Source: Pigmentiphaga sp.
GTDB lineage: Bacteria; Pseudomonadota; Gammaproteobacteria; Burkholderiales; Burkholderiaceae_B
NCBI GenBank assembly: GCA_023228945.1
Contig: JALOAI010000017.1
Location: 62,001-126,000, forward strand
Direction of reading: 5' to 3'
DNA: 64,000 nt
Shown: piece after piece, positions 35,991 to 44,008 of the stretch
Layout: the number at the start of each line of letters is the position of its first letter
Numbering within the stretch: position 1 is the first letter of the stretch
Notes under the pieces: model-generated
Database searches by the model: none
Seen by the model: the letters and a program-made list of their open reading frames with translations, nothing else
Told to the model about the DNA's origin: nothing
Translations under genes and position numbers: made by a program

Positions 35991-36998
35991 TCAGGACTGA
36001 CTGAGGGCGTTGGAAAGAAGGCGGGAGGTAATGTCGACGATGGGGATGACCCGCTCGTAAGCCATGCGCGTGGGGCCGATGACACCCAGCGTACCAATGA
36101 CTTCGCCGTCCATGCCGATGTAGGGCGCGGTGATCACGCTGACGTCTTCGAGGGGCAGGAGCTGGGAATCGCCGCCGATATAGATCTGGATGCCTTGCGC
36201 CCGGCTGGAGAGTTCGAGCAATTGCAGCAGCTCGGATTTTTTTTCGAACAGCGCGAACATCTTGCGCAGGCGGTTCATGTCGGACGCAATGTCGTCGACC
36301 TCAAGGAGCTTGCTGCCGCCGGCGATCACGACATCGTCGTCGTCGGCGCCGGCCTCGGTGCCCGCATCGACCGCGGCCTGCATCAATGCGGAGATGTCGG
36401 CATGCAACTGGCGAATCTCGTTGCGCAGGGTTTGGCGGGCTTCTTCGAACGACTTGCCGCTGAAGTGATAGTTGAAGAAGTTGCTGGCTTCGAGCAGTTC
36501 TTGGTCGGTGTAGTCGCGCTGCATGGCCAGGATGCGGTTCTGCACGTCGCCGGATGGCGTGACGACGATGAGCAGGACGCGTTTTTCGGACAAACGGATG
36601 AACTCGATGTGCCGGAACACCTGCGCACGCTTGGGCGTCATGACCACGCCCGCGAACTTGGACAGATTGGACAGCATCGCCGCCGCCGCCGCCACCGCCC
36701 GCTGAGGATCGGCGGGGAGATTGTCGCGGAACTGGCCACTGGCTATTTCGAACTCGAACGGCTGCACGGTCAGCATGGTATCGACGAAGAGCCGATAGCC
36801 GCGCGGCGTGGGAATCCGCCCGGCGGAGGTATGCGGGCTTTGGATCAGGCCGAGCTCTTCGAGATCGGCCATGACATTACGGATGGTGGCCGGCGAGAGG
36901 TCGAACACTTTGGAGAGGGTCCGCGAACCCACCGGCGTGCCGTCGGCAATGTAGCGTTCCACGAGGGCTTTTAGCAAAGCGCGAGCACGATCATCCAT
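35991..36998 (-). CDS. hrcA: Heat-inducible transcription repressor HrcA
   Basis: A 335-residue repressor. The N-terminal winged HTH includes LLKALVERYIADGTPVGSRT and ATIRNVMADLEELGLI, followed by the wing SPHTSAGRIPTPRGYRLF. The GAF-like regulatory core and dimerisation insert follow. HrcA binds CIRCE elements, usually at groESL. No CIRCE palindrome was found in this window, so the dnaK genes here rely on sigma-32. It starts at ATG 36998 and is divergent from nadK across a 163-base gap. Confidence 0.96.
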   Translation of the reverse strand: MDDRARALLKALVERYIADGTPVGSRTLSKVFDLSPATIRNVMADLEELGLIQSPHTSAGRIPTPRGYRLFVDTMLTVQPFEFEIASGQFRDNLPADPQRAVAAAAAMLSNLSKFAGVVMTPKRAQVFRHIEFIRLSEKRVLLIVVTPSGDVQNRILAMQRDYTDQELLEASNFFNYHFSGKSFEEARQTLRNEIRQLHADISALMQAAVDAGTEAGADDDDVVIAGGSKLLEVDDIASDMNRLRKMFALFEKKSELLQLLELSSRAQGIQIYIGGDSQLLPLEDVSVITAPYIGMDGEVIGTLGVIGPTRMAYERVIPIVDITSRLLSNALSQS

Positions 36999-37161
36999 GG
37001 CGGTATTCTAGACGACGAACCTGGGCGCGGCCAGGAACTCCGCTGGTGGGGCGGCGGATATGGGTTCTTGAGGGATACATGGGGCATCATGCCGCGATTA
37101 CCACCCCTATAATTCCCGAACCCTTGACAGCACGCCCAGCCCCCGCGCCGCCACACCTTCC

Positions 37162-38073
37162 ATGCACTTTCCCATCGTCGCCCTGATCGGCAAGTACCAC
37201 GACGCCGGCATCGCCGCCCCCCTGCTCGAGCTGGCCGACATGCTGCGCGCCGCGGGGCGGGAGGTGCTGTTCGAAACCGATACCGCGCACCACACCCAGG
37301 TTGCGCACTACCCCACCGCCACGCTCGACCAGATCGGCGAGCGCGCCTCGCTCGCCATCGTCATGGGCGGCGACGGCACCATGCTGGCGGTGGCCCGCCA
37401 CCTGGCCAGCTACAACGTGCCCCTGGCGGGCATTAACCACGGCCGGGTGGGCTTCATCACCGACATCCAATTGCCGCATGCGCTCGAGGCCGTGGGCCTG
37501 CTGCTGCAAGGCCACTACGAAAGCGAAGAACGCATGCTTCTTGCCGCCTCCGTACGCCGCGGCGATGAAACCCTGTTCGCCACCAGCGCCCTCAACGACG
37601 TCGTGCTCAACCGCGCCGGCCGGGGCGGCATGATCGAAATGCAAATCAGCGTCGATGGCGAAAGCATGGCCTCGATGCGCGCCGACGGCCTGGTCATCGC
37701 CACGCCCACCGGCTCCACGGCCTACGCGCTCTCGGCCCACGGCCCCATCCTCTATCCTTCGCTCAACGGTATCGTGCTGGTACCGGTGGCGCCGCAAACC
37801 CTGTCCAATCGGCCTATCGTCCTGCCCGATTCGTGTACGCTCGAAGTCATCCTCAACCATATCGGCCGGGTCGAAACCGGCGCCAGCGTTCACTTCGACA
37901 TGCAGACCTGGTCGCAGATCGCCGAGGGCGACCGCATCGTGGTGCGGCGCAACCCCCATACCATCCGCTTTCTGCATCCGCCCGGCTACAGCTACTTCGA
38001 CACCCTGCGCCAAAAGCTGCTCTGGAATCTCATGCCGGCCGAAGCCAGCGGCAAGTCGCCGTCCCACCGCTGA
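37162..38073 (+). CDS. nadK: NAD kinase
   Basis: A 303-residue kinase that phosphorylates NAD to NADP. Motifs: AIVMGGDGTMLAVAR (GGDGT), GINHGRVGFITDIQ, SALNDVVLNRAGRGGMIEMQ, and DGLVIATPTGSTAYALSAHG. The start ATG at 37162 gives MHFPIVALIGKYHD, typical for the family in Alcaligenaceae. The common arrangement hrcA <-> nadK-recN is kept. Two tandem intergenic repeats follow its stop immediately. Confidence 0.97.
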   Translation: MHFPIVALIGKYHDAGIAAPLLELADMLRAAGREVLFETDTAHHTQVAHYPTATLDQIGERASLAIVMGGDGTMLAVARHLASYNVPLAGINHGRVGFITDIQLPHALEAVGLLLQGHYESEERMLLAASVRRGDETLFATSALNDVVLNRAGRGGMIEMQISVDGESMASMRADGLVIATPTGSTAYALSAHGPILYPSLNGIVLVPVAPQTLSNRPIVLPDSCTLEVILNHIGRVETGASVHFDMQTWSQIAEGDRIVVRRNPHTIRFLHPPGYSYFDTLRQKLLWNLMPAEASGKSPSHR

Positions 38074-38074
38074 G

Positions 38075-38226
38075 ATGAAACCGCCCCCACGCTCACTTCG
38101 TTCGCTGCCCCCCGAGGGGGCTTCAGTCTCCTTCGGGCGGCCGAGCGGAGATGGAACCACCCCCACGCTCACTTCGTTCGCTGCCCCCCGAGGGGGCTCA
38201 GTCTCCTTCGGGCGGCCGAGCGGAGA
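38075..38226 (+). repeat. Two tandem copies of a 75-76-bp GC-rich repeat
   Basis: Units 38075-38150 and 38151-38226, differing at only a few positions. Each contains CCCCCACGCTCACTTCGTTC, the hairpin GCCCCCCGAGGGGGC, then CAGTCTCCTTCGGGCGGCCG and AGCGGAGA. A diverged single copy lies at 5846-5920. The hairpin is strong enough to act as a terminator for nadK, although no long U-tract follows. It fills the nadK-recN gap. Confidence 0.85.
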
Positions 38227-38248
38227 CTGACATGACCCTTCTCCCGCC

Positions 38249-39889
38249 ATGCTGCGCTCACTGCACATCCGCGACTTCGTCATCGTCGACCATGCCGACC
38301 TCGAACTCCATGGCGGTTTCACCGTCTTCTCGGGCGAAACCGGGGCCGGCAAGTCGATCCTGATCGACGCCCTGGCCCTGGCGCTGGGCGATCGGGCCGA
38401 CGCCTCCGTCGTCCGCGAGGGCGCCGAGCGCGCCGACATTACCGCCGAGTTCTCCCCCACTCCGGAGATCCGGCAATGGCTGGCCGCCCACGACCTCGAC
38501 AGCGACTCCGTGCTACTGCGGCGGGTCATCGACCAACGCGGCCGCAGCCGCGGCTTCATCAACGGCGTGCCGGCCACGCTGACCCAGATGCGCGAGCTGG
38601 GTGAATCCCTGGTCGACATCCACGGCCAGCATGCCCATCAAAGCCTGCTGCGCACCGACGCGCAGCGCGATTTGCTCGACACGCACGGCCGCCACATGGC
38701 TTTGCGCCAGGCAGTGGCCGATGCCTGGAAAACCTGGCGCCAGCGCCTGCAGGCCCTGGAACACATCGAAAGCCATGCCGAGCAACTGGCGATCGAGCGC
38801 GAGCGCCTGCAATGGCAGCACGACGAGATCGCCAAGCTGGGCCTGGGCGCCGACGAATGGCCCGAACTCCAGGCCGAGCACGACCGCCTGGCCCATGCCC
38901 AATCCCTGATCGAAGGCGTGGCGCAAACCTTGGCCCAGCTCGATGAAGACGACGACAACACGCATCACCGGCTGGTGGCGGCCTGCCAGACCCTGCAGCA
39001 GCTGCAACGCCACGACCCGGGCCTGGCCAGCCCTCTGGAGGCGCTTGAGTCGGCTCGCATCGCGCTGGGCGAAGCCACTTCCGACCTGCGCGGCTACCTG
39101 GCCCGCCTCGAACCCGACCCCGAACGGTTGGCCGAGGTCGAGCAGCGCGTGCGCGCGGTGTTCGACCTGGCCCGCAAGTATCGCCTCGAGCCCGACGCCC
39201 TGCCCGCCAGGCTCGAGCAGTTGCAAGAACAACTCGCGCAGTTGGCGGGCAGCGAAGATCTCGACGCCCTGCGCCGCTCCGTGGCGGCGGCCGAGGCCGA
39301 ATGGCGAGAGGCTGCCGCCGCGCTGCGCCGGGCTCGCGAGCCCGCGGCCCGCGATCTCTCCAAAGCCGTCACGGCCGCCATGCAAGATCTTGCCATGCGC
39401 GGCGGCCGTTTCGAGGTGGCGCTGCTACCGGCCGAACCCGGCCCGCACGGCGACCAGCAAGTGGAGTTCCGCGTGGCCGGCCACACCGGCAGCACACCGC
39501 GGGCCCTGGCCCGGGTCGCCTCGGGCGGCGAGCTTTCCCGGATTTCCCTGGCCCTCTCGGTGATCGCCAGCCAGGCCGCGCGCGTGCCCACGCTGATCTT
39601 CGACGAAGTCGACAGCGGCGTGGGCGGCGCGGTGGCGGAGGTGGTCGGGCGCCTGCTGCGCGAGCTCGGCTCGCGTCATCAGGTGTTGTGCGTGACCCAT
39701 CTGCCCCAGGTGGCGGCGCGCGGCAACACGCACTTTCGGGTCAGCAAACAGGAACGCAAAGGGATGACACGTTCGCGGATCGAACCGCTGGACGCCCAGA
39801 AACGAGTGGAAGAATTGGCACGCCTGCTGGGTGGCATCGAGATCACCGACACGACGCGGCGGCATGCAAGAGAGATGTTGGCGGGCTGA
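38249..39889 (+). CDS. recN: DNA repair protein RecN
   Basis: A 546-residue SMC-like ATPase for double-strand-break repair. Walker A FSGETGAGKSILIDALALAL (about residues 27-46), a long central coiled coil rich in Glu/Arg/Leu (residues ~150-370), the ABC signature VASGGELSRISLALS, Walker B TLIFDEVDSGVGG, and the D-loop/H-loop region VLCVTHLPQVAARG. The start ATG at 38249 gives MLRSLHIRDFVIVD, the standard RecN N-terminus. I see no LexA box in the short upstream gap, which is filled by the repeat. Confidence 0.97.
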   Translation: MLRSLHIRDFVIVDHADLELHGGFTVFSGETGAGKSILIDALALALGDRADASVVREGAERADITAEFSPTPEIRQWLAAHDLDSDSVLLRRVIDQRGRSRGFINGVPATLTQMRELGESLVDIHGQHAHQSLLRTDAQRDLLDTHGRHMALRQAVADAWKTWRQRLQALEHIESHAEQLAIERERLQWQHDEIAKLGLGADEWPELQAEHDRLAHAQSLIEGVAQTLAQLDEDDDNTHHRLVAACQTLQQLQRHDPGLASPLEALESARIALGEATSDLRGYLARLEPDPERLAEVEQRVRAVFDLARKYRLEPDALPARLEQLQEQLAQLAGSEDLDALRRSVAAAEAEWREAAAALRRAREPAARDLSKAVTAAMQDLAMRGGRFEVALLPAEPGPHGDQQVEFRVAGHTGSTPRALARVASGGELSRISLALSVIASQAARVPTLIFDEVDSGVGGAVAEVVGRLLRELGSRHQVLCVTHLPQVAARGNTHFRVSKQERKGMTRSRIEPLDAQKRVEELARLLGGIEITDTTRRHAREMLAG

Positions 39890-39893
39890 CGCG

Positions 39894-39925
39894 ACCCCGC
39901 AAGGGGTTGGCGCACCCGATCGGGT
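39894..39925. terminator. Two short palindromes between convergent recN and fur
   Basis: ACCCCGCAAGGGGT (39894-39906) and ACCCGATCGGGT (39914-39925) lie in the 35-base gap between the two stop codons; the second overlaps the fur stop. No T-run is present, so a bidirectional terminator role is only plausible. Confidence 0.35.
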
Positions 39926-40383
39926 TACGCGGCTGGCGGGGGCTGTTGGCCACCGGTTTTTTGGCGCGGCGAGGCGGCGCACTTGGGGCAAAGCCCATAG
40001 AGGGCCATCGAGTGGCCGGTGAGCACGAATTTGTGCTCTTTGGCGACGTTATGCTGTCGCCGTTCGATCTCGGGGTCGAAGAACTCCTCCACGCGGCCGC
40101 AACTGGTGCAAACCAGGTGATCGTGGTGGTCGCCTTCGTTGAGTTCGAATACCGCCTTGCCGCTATCGAATTGGCTGCGCTCGAGCAGGCCGGCCTGTTC
40201 GAATTGAGTGAGCACCCGATAAACGGTGGCCAAACCGATCTCCACCCCCTCGGTCATCAGCGCACGATATACATCTTCGGCGCTCATGTGACGGAGTTCG
40301 CCCCTGCGAAAAATATCGAGGATCTTGAGGCGGGGATAGGTAGCCTTTAGGCCGATGCTTTTGAGTTCGATCTGATCAGTCAT
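39925..40383 (-). CDS. fur: Ferric uptake regulator Fur
   Basis: A 152-residue metalloregulator. The DNA-binding domain contains IGLKATYPRLKILDIF, HMSAEDVYRALM and GLATVYRVLTQFEQAGLL. The regulatory domain holds the His/Glu set FELNEGDHHDHLVC and the structural zinc sites CTSCG and CPKCAA. With Fe2+ it represses iron-uptake genes. The start ATG at 40383 has AGGAAAG upstream; an in-frame extension to 40557 runs into bamE and is rejected. It is divergent from bamE across 88 bases. Confidence 0.96.
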   Translation of the reverse strand: MTDQIELKSIGLKATYPRLKILDIFRRGELRHMSAEDVYRALMTEGVEIGLATVYRVLTQFEQAGLLERSQFDSGKAVFELNEGDHHDHLVCTSCGRVEEFFDPEIERRQHNVAKEHKFVLTGHSMALYGLCPKCAASPRQKTGGQQPPPAA

Positions 40384-40471
40384 GAGGCTTTCCTGTAAGC
40401 GGGTTTCCCCGGGTTGGTCGGCAGCCATTATCATACCGGTTTTACCGGACCCTCCGAAAATAGGCCCCACC

Positions 40472-41152
40472 GTGCATCTTTTCGCTTCGACCCCGTTCCC
40501 AGCCAAGCCATATCGGTCCGTCGCCCGCCTTGCGCTCGCCTTCGCCGCCTGCGCCACTTTGGCGGCCTGCGCAACCGACGACCGCTCGGGGCGCGCGTTC
40601 TACCAGCCCTACCGCCCCAGCGTTCAGCAGGGCAACTGGATTACGCAACAACAGGTGTCGCAGCTGCAGCCGGGCATGACCCGCGAACAGGTCCGCTTCA
40701 TCCTGGGCACACCCACGCTCACCCCGCTCTTCCATGCCGAACGTTGGGATTATCCCTATCGCTTCAAGCCCGGTTATGGCGAGGTCGAGCAACGGCGCTT
40801 CACCGTCTACTTCGAAAACGACCGGCTGGTACGCTGGGACGGCGACCCCCAGCCCACCTTGCAGCCCTTCCAGCAAGCGCTGGAGGGTGCCGAGCGGGAA
40901 GTGGCGGCGGAAGGCTACAACGAACGCTACCTGGTTCCCGATGTTACGGTTGGCGAGCCCGGTGGCGCCATCGGCACCCAAGGCACGGTCAATCCCGATG
41001 CCGAAGTCATCGGCCCCGCCGGCCTGCCACCGCCCGGCTCACCCCTCGAAGCCGAAGCCGTGGCGCCGGAACTCCCGCCAGGCTCGCCCGGTGCCGAAGT
41101 GGTGGCGCCCGCGGCATTCGACCAACTCATCATCAGCGAACCACTACGCTGA
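40472..41152 (+). CDS. bamE: Outer membrane assembly lipoprotein BamE with long C-terminal tail
   Basis: A 226-residue lipoprotein of the BAM complex that inserts outer-membrane proteins. The signal ends in the lipobox TLAACATDD. The BamE core runs YRPSVQQGNWITQQQVSQL, LQPGMTREQVRFILGTP, DYPYRFKPGYGEVEQRRFTV and YFENDRLVRWDGDP. It is divergent from fur, the usual smpA/omlA position. The start is a GTG at 40472; the only upstream ATG (40382) overlaps fur. After residue ~145 comes a Pro/Gly/Glu-rich tail with two similar segments (PPPGSPLEAEAVAP and LPPGSPGAEVVAP), making the protein much longer than the roughly 110-residue E. coli BamE. Confidence 0.9.
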   Translation: MHLFASTPFPAKPYRSVARLALAFAACATLAACATDDRSGRAFYQPYRPSVQQGNWITQQQVSQLQPGMTREQVRFILGTPTLTPLFHAERWDYPYRFKPGYGEVEQRRFTVYFENDRLVRWDGDPQPTLQPFQQALEGAEREVAAEGYNERYLVPDVTVGEPGGAIGTQGTVNPDAEVIGPAGLPPPGSPLEAEAVAPELPPGSPGAEVVAPAAFDQLIISEPLR

Positions 41153-41228
41153 GGCTCAGCCACCCTATCGCGGGCGCGCCTGGTATCGCTGGGCCGCGCC
41201 CTTCTCCCTTCATGTTTTCCGTACCGCC

Positions 41229-42032
41229 ATGACCACTCGTATCGCCATTGCCGGCGCCAGCGGCCGCATGGGCCATGCCCTGATCGAAGCCGTGCTCGAC
41301 GCCAACGACCTGCAACTGACCGTGGCCCTCGATCGCGCCGACAGCCCGAACCTGGGACAAGACGCCAGCGGCTTTCTGGGCCGCCCTTGCGGCGTGGCCA
41401 TCACCCATGATCTCGACGGCCTTGCGCAGGCTGATTATCTGATCGACTTCACCCGCCCCGAAGGCACCCTGGCCCACCTCCAGGCCTGCCGCCGCCACGG
41501 CGTGGGGCTGGTGATCGGCACCACGGGTTTCGACGCCGCCGGGCAGGCGGCCATTCGCGAGGCGGCCAGCGAACTCCGCATCGTCTTCGCGCCCAATATG
41601 AGCGTGGGCGTCAACGTGACGCTCAAGCTGCTCGAGCTCGCCGCCGAGATTCTGCGGCAAGACTACGACGTCGAAGTCTTTGAAGCCCACCATCGCCGCA
41701 AGGTAGACGCACCCTCCGGCACCGCGCTCAAAATGGGCGAGGTCATCGCCCAGACCTGGGGCCAGCAGCTGGAAGACATTGCCGATTGGTCCCGCCACGG
41801 CCACACCGGCGAGCGGGAGGACGGCCGCATCGGCTTTTCGGTGCTGCGCGGCGGCGACATCGTGGGCGACCATACCGTCACCTTCGCCGGCATCGGTGAG
41901 CGCATCGAGATCACGCACCGAGCCAGCAGCCGGGCCACCTACGCCCAGGGCAGCCTGCGCGCGGTGCGTTTCCTGACGGCCCACGAGCCGGGGCTGTACG
42001 ACATGCGGCAGGTACTGGGCCTGACCGGCTGA
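41229..42032 (+). CDS. dapB: 4-hydroxy-tetrahydrodipicolinate reductase
   Basis: A 267-residue NAD(P)H-dependent reductase of lysine and diaminopimelate synthesis. IAIAGASGRMGHALIEA is the dinucleotide-binding motif, LIDFTRPEGTL and VIGTTGF follow, and EAHHRRKVDAPSGTALKMGE holds the catalytic His and Lys. The start ATG at 41229 gives MTTRIAIAG. It lies 76 bases downstream of bamE and may be co-transcribed. Confidence 0.97.
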   Translation: MTTRIAIAGASGRMGHALIEAVLDANDLQLTVALDRADSPNLGQDASGFLGRPCGVAITHDLDGLAQADYLIDFTRPEGTLAHLQACRRHGVGLVIGTTGFDAAGQAAIREAASELRIVFAPNMSVGVNVTLKLLELAAEILRQDYDVEVFEAHHRRKVDAPSGTALKMGEVIAQTWGQQLEDIADWSRHGHTGEREDGRIGFSVLRGGDIVGDHTVTFAGIGERIEITHRASSRATYAQGSLRAVRFLTAHEPGLYDMRQVLGLTG

Positions 42033-42149
42033 GCTCCCCACGTGCCTGCGCCACTCCGTTCATGATGAGCGGAGAAGCTCCCGCCTTCATGCTGAAAGCG
42101 CACTGCCATCAGACGAGGTGCGTGGGCTTCATGCTGGACCAGCCTCGGC

Positions 42150-42274
42150 TGACCACGCGCCCAAGCGCAAGCCTCGCCGTTCACGGCGAGGTTAGCGAGG
42201 CCAAATCTGCCGGAGCCGAAGGCTCCCCCGAATGGTGGCGGAGAAGCTCCGGCCGACAGGCCGGAGTTCTTCAC
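42150..42274 (+). repeat. Full copy (A) of the dispersed structured repeat; IS200/IS605-right-end / guide-RNA-like
   Basis: 125 bases starting TGACCACGCGCCCAAGCGCA. Three successive hairpins: CCTCGCC/GGCGAGG, GGAGCC/GGCTCC, and TCCGGCC/GGCCGGA. It then ends with AGTTCTTCAC. Aligned with copy B (44826-44951), unpaired blocks are identical while the second stem changes GGAGCC/GGCTCC to GGCGCC/GGCGCC, a compensatory change. Such a final hairpin followed by TTCAC is typical of IS200/IS605 right ends and of TnpB guide-RNA scaffolds, but no tnpB or tnpA is adjacent. It occupies the dapB-murB gap. Confidence 0.7.
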
Positions 42275-42312
42275 TTCGCCCTACAGGGCGAGAACCGCGC
42301 CCTGGACCGCGG

Positions 42313-43368
42313 CTAAATGTCGCCGAGGGCGTCCGCAATCCGCACCGGCTCGATTTCCAGCGTCACGCCAAAACGAATCCGTACGTCGGCTTGCACGGCT
42401 CCGGCCAAACGCAGCACGTCGTCGCCCACGGCATCGCCATGGTTCACCAGCACCAGGGCATGCCGCTCGTGCATGCCCACCGGGCCCAGCCGGCGCCCTT
42501 TCCAGCCCGCCTGTTCGATCAGCCAGGCGGCGGCCAGCTTGACGCCGCCATCGGTTTGCGGCCAGGCCGGGACGCCAGGGTGGCGTTCACGCAGCGCAGC
42601 GGCCTGGGCAGCCGGCACGATCGGGTTCTTGAAGAAGCTGCCGGCATTGGGAAGACGGGCCGGATCCGGCAGCTTGGCCCGCCGGATTGCACACACGGCG
42701 TCGAATACCGTCTCGGGTTTCGGGGGGGCCTCTTCCCAACCAGGCCAGCGCCGCAGATCGGGATAGTCGAGCCGGGGCTGCCAGCGGCGTGGCAAAGCGA
42801 ACGTGACGGCGGTGATCATCCAGTGGCCGGGCGCCGCCCGCTTGAAGCGGCTGTCACGGTAGCCGAAGCCGCATTCCGCCGCCGCCAGCCGCCGCCAGCG
42901 TTTGGCGGGAATTTCGTAGGCCTCGACACTATGTACGCGTTCCGCCAACTCCAGGCCATAGGCGCCGATATTCTGCACCGGCGCCGCGCCTACCGTACCG
43001 GGGATCAAGGCCAGGTTCTCGAGCCCGCCCCAGCCACGAGCCACACAAGCGGCGACGAACTCATGCCAGGGTTCGCCGCCGGCGGCGCGCACCAGCCAAT
43101 GCTCGCGGGTTTCATCTTCCAGGGTGATGCCGCGCAGCGCCATTTGCCAGACCTCGCCGGCCACGCTGGCGGGCAGAACGAGATTGCTGCCGCCGCCGAG
43201 CACCCAGCCGCGAGCTCCCTGGGCGGCGTGCCGTCCCAGCGCGGCCACCTGCTCGGGAGCGGTGAACACCCGCAACACGGCCGCCTCGGCCCGCAGGGCC
43301 AAGGTGTTGCGGCTCTGCAGGGCGACGGCGCGCAAGGACGGCGGCAGGAGATCGGTCGAATCGGGCAC
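42313..43368 (-). CDS. murB: UDP-N-acetylenolpyruvoylglucosamine reductase
   Basis: A flavoenzyme that reduces UDP-GlcNAc-enolpyruvate to UDP-MurNAc in peptidoglycan synthesis. It shows VLGGGSNLVLPASVAGEV, ENLALIPGTVGAAPVQNIGA, FGYRDSRFK, and LPNAGSFFKNPIV with the catalytic Ser. The start is not certain: I give the GTG at 43368 (351 residues), which suits the family length. Earlier in-frame codons, up to ATG 43467, would overlap the divergent yajQ gene. It is a type I MurB with the full C-terminal domain. Confidence 0.93.
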   Translation of the reverse strand: MPDSTDLLPPSLRAVALQSRNTLALRAEAAVLRVFTAPEQVAALGRHAAQGARGWVLGGGSNLVLPASVAGEVWQMALRGITLEDETREHWLVRAAGGEPWHEFVAACVARGWGGLENLALIPGTVGAAPVQNIGAYGLELAERVHSVEAYEIPAKRWRRLAAAECGFGYRDSRFKRAAPGHWMITAVTFALPRRWQPRLDYPDLRRWPGWEEAPPKPETVFDAVCAIRRAKLPDPARLPNAGSFFKNPIVPAAQAAALRERHPGVPAWPQTDGGVKLAAAWLIEQAGWKGRRLGPVGMHERHALVLVNHGDAVGDDVLRLAGAVQADVRIRFGVTLEIEPVRIADALGDI

Positions 43369-43417
43369 GGCGGCGATTATGTCATACTGGTTGTTTTGAT
43401 TTGCACAGGAGCCAGGC

Positions 43418-43903
43418 ATGCCTTCCTTTGACGCCGTATGCAAGCCCGATGCGGTGGAATTGCGCAACGCGGTGGATCAAACCAATAAAGAAATCGGCAC
43501 CCGCTTCGATTTCAAAGGTTCCGACGCGCGCGTCGAACAGACCGATAAGATCCTGACGGCCTTTGCCGACAGCGAGTTCCAGCTCAATCAAGTGCTCGAT
43601 GTCCTGCTCAATAAAATGACCCGCCGCAACGTCGACGTGCGTTTTCTCGATCATGGCAAGGTCGAGAAAATCAGCGGCGATAAGGTCAAGCAGGTGCTCA
43701 CGGTGCGCAATGGCATCCCGCAGGAGCAGGCCAAGAAAATCGTGGCCTTGATCAAGCAGAGCAAGCTCAAGGTCCAGGCCAGCATCCAGGGCGATAGCGT
43801 TCGCGTGCAGGGCGCCAAGCGCGACGATCTGCAAAGCGCCATCGCGACGCTGCGCAAAGACATCACCGACCTGCCGCTGACCTTCGAGAACTTCCGCGAC
43901 TGA
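43418..43903 (+). CDS. yajQ: YajQ-family nucleotide-binding protein
   Basis: A 161-residue member of the DUF520 family: MPSFDAVCKPDAVELRNAVD, GTRFDFKGSDARVEQTDK, MTRRNVDVRFLDHGKVEKIS, and ALIKQSKLKVQASIQGDSVR. Members bind nucleic acid or nucleotides, and some bind cyclic di-GMP and affect transcription. The N-terminus and length match the family exactly. It is divergent from murB and convergent with folE2, separated from the latter by a strong hairpin. Confidence 0.95.
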   Translation: MPSFDAVCKPDAVELRNAVDQTNKEIGTRFDFKGSDARVEQTDKILTAFADSEFQLNQVLDVLLNKMTRRNVDVRFLDHGKVEKISGDKVKQVLTVRNGIPQEQAKKIVALIKQSKLKVQASIQGDSVRVQGAKRDDLQSAIATLRKDITDLPLTFENFRD

Positions 43904-43965
43904 ACCGGCTGCGACCACCGGAAAATTCGAACCACCTCGCGGCTTTGCAGGCCGCCCGGATTCGC

Positions 43966-44005
43966 CGGGCACAAGACCCTCTCGCGAGAGACGGTCTTGT
44001 GCCCG
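43966..44005. terminator. Perfect 13-bp inverted repeat between convergent yajQ and folE2
   Basis: Arms CGGGCACAAGACC and GGTCTTGTGCCCG enclose 14 bases that contain the palindrome CTCTCGCGAGAG. The right arm ends three bases before the folE2 stop codon. The stability and convergent position suggest a bidirectional terminator; there is no U-tract. Confidence 0.6.
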
Positions 44006-44008
44006 GGC

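Noticed and set aside
36999..37161. CIRCE operator between hrcA and nadK
   Set aside because: No TTAGCACTC-N9-GAGTGCTAA palindrome or near match was seen here or upstream of grpE and dnaK.
40426..40434. Fur box between fur and bamE (CATTATCAT)
   Set aside because: Only about half of the 19-bp consensus is recognisable; it may as well be a -10 region. Not strong enough to list.
42061..42315. Remnant of a tnpB gene upstream of repeat copy A
   Set aside because: The short open frame through the repeat lacks TnpB motifs (no zinc-finger Cys pairs, no RuvC blocks). Copy B has no coding sequence at all.
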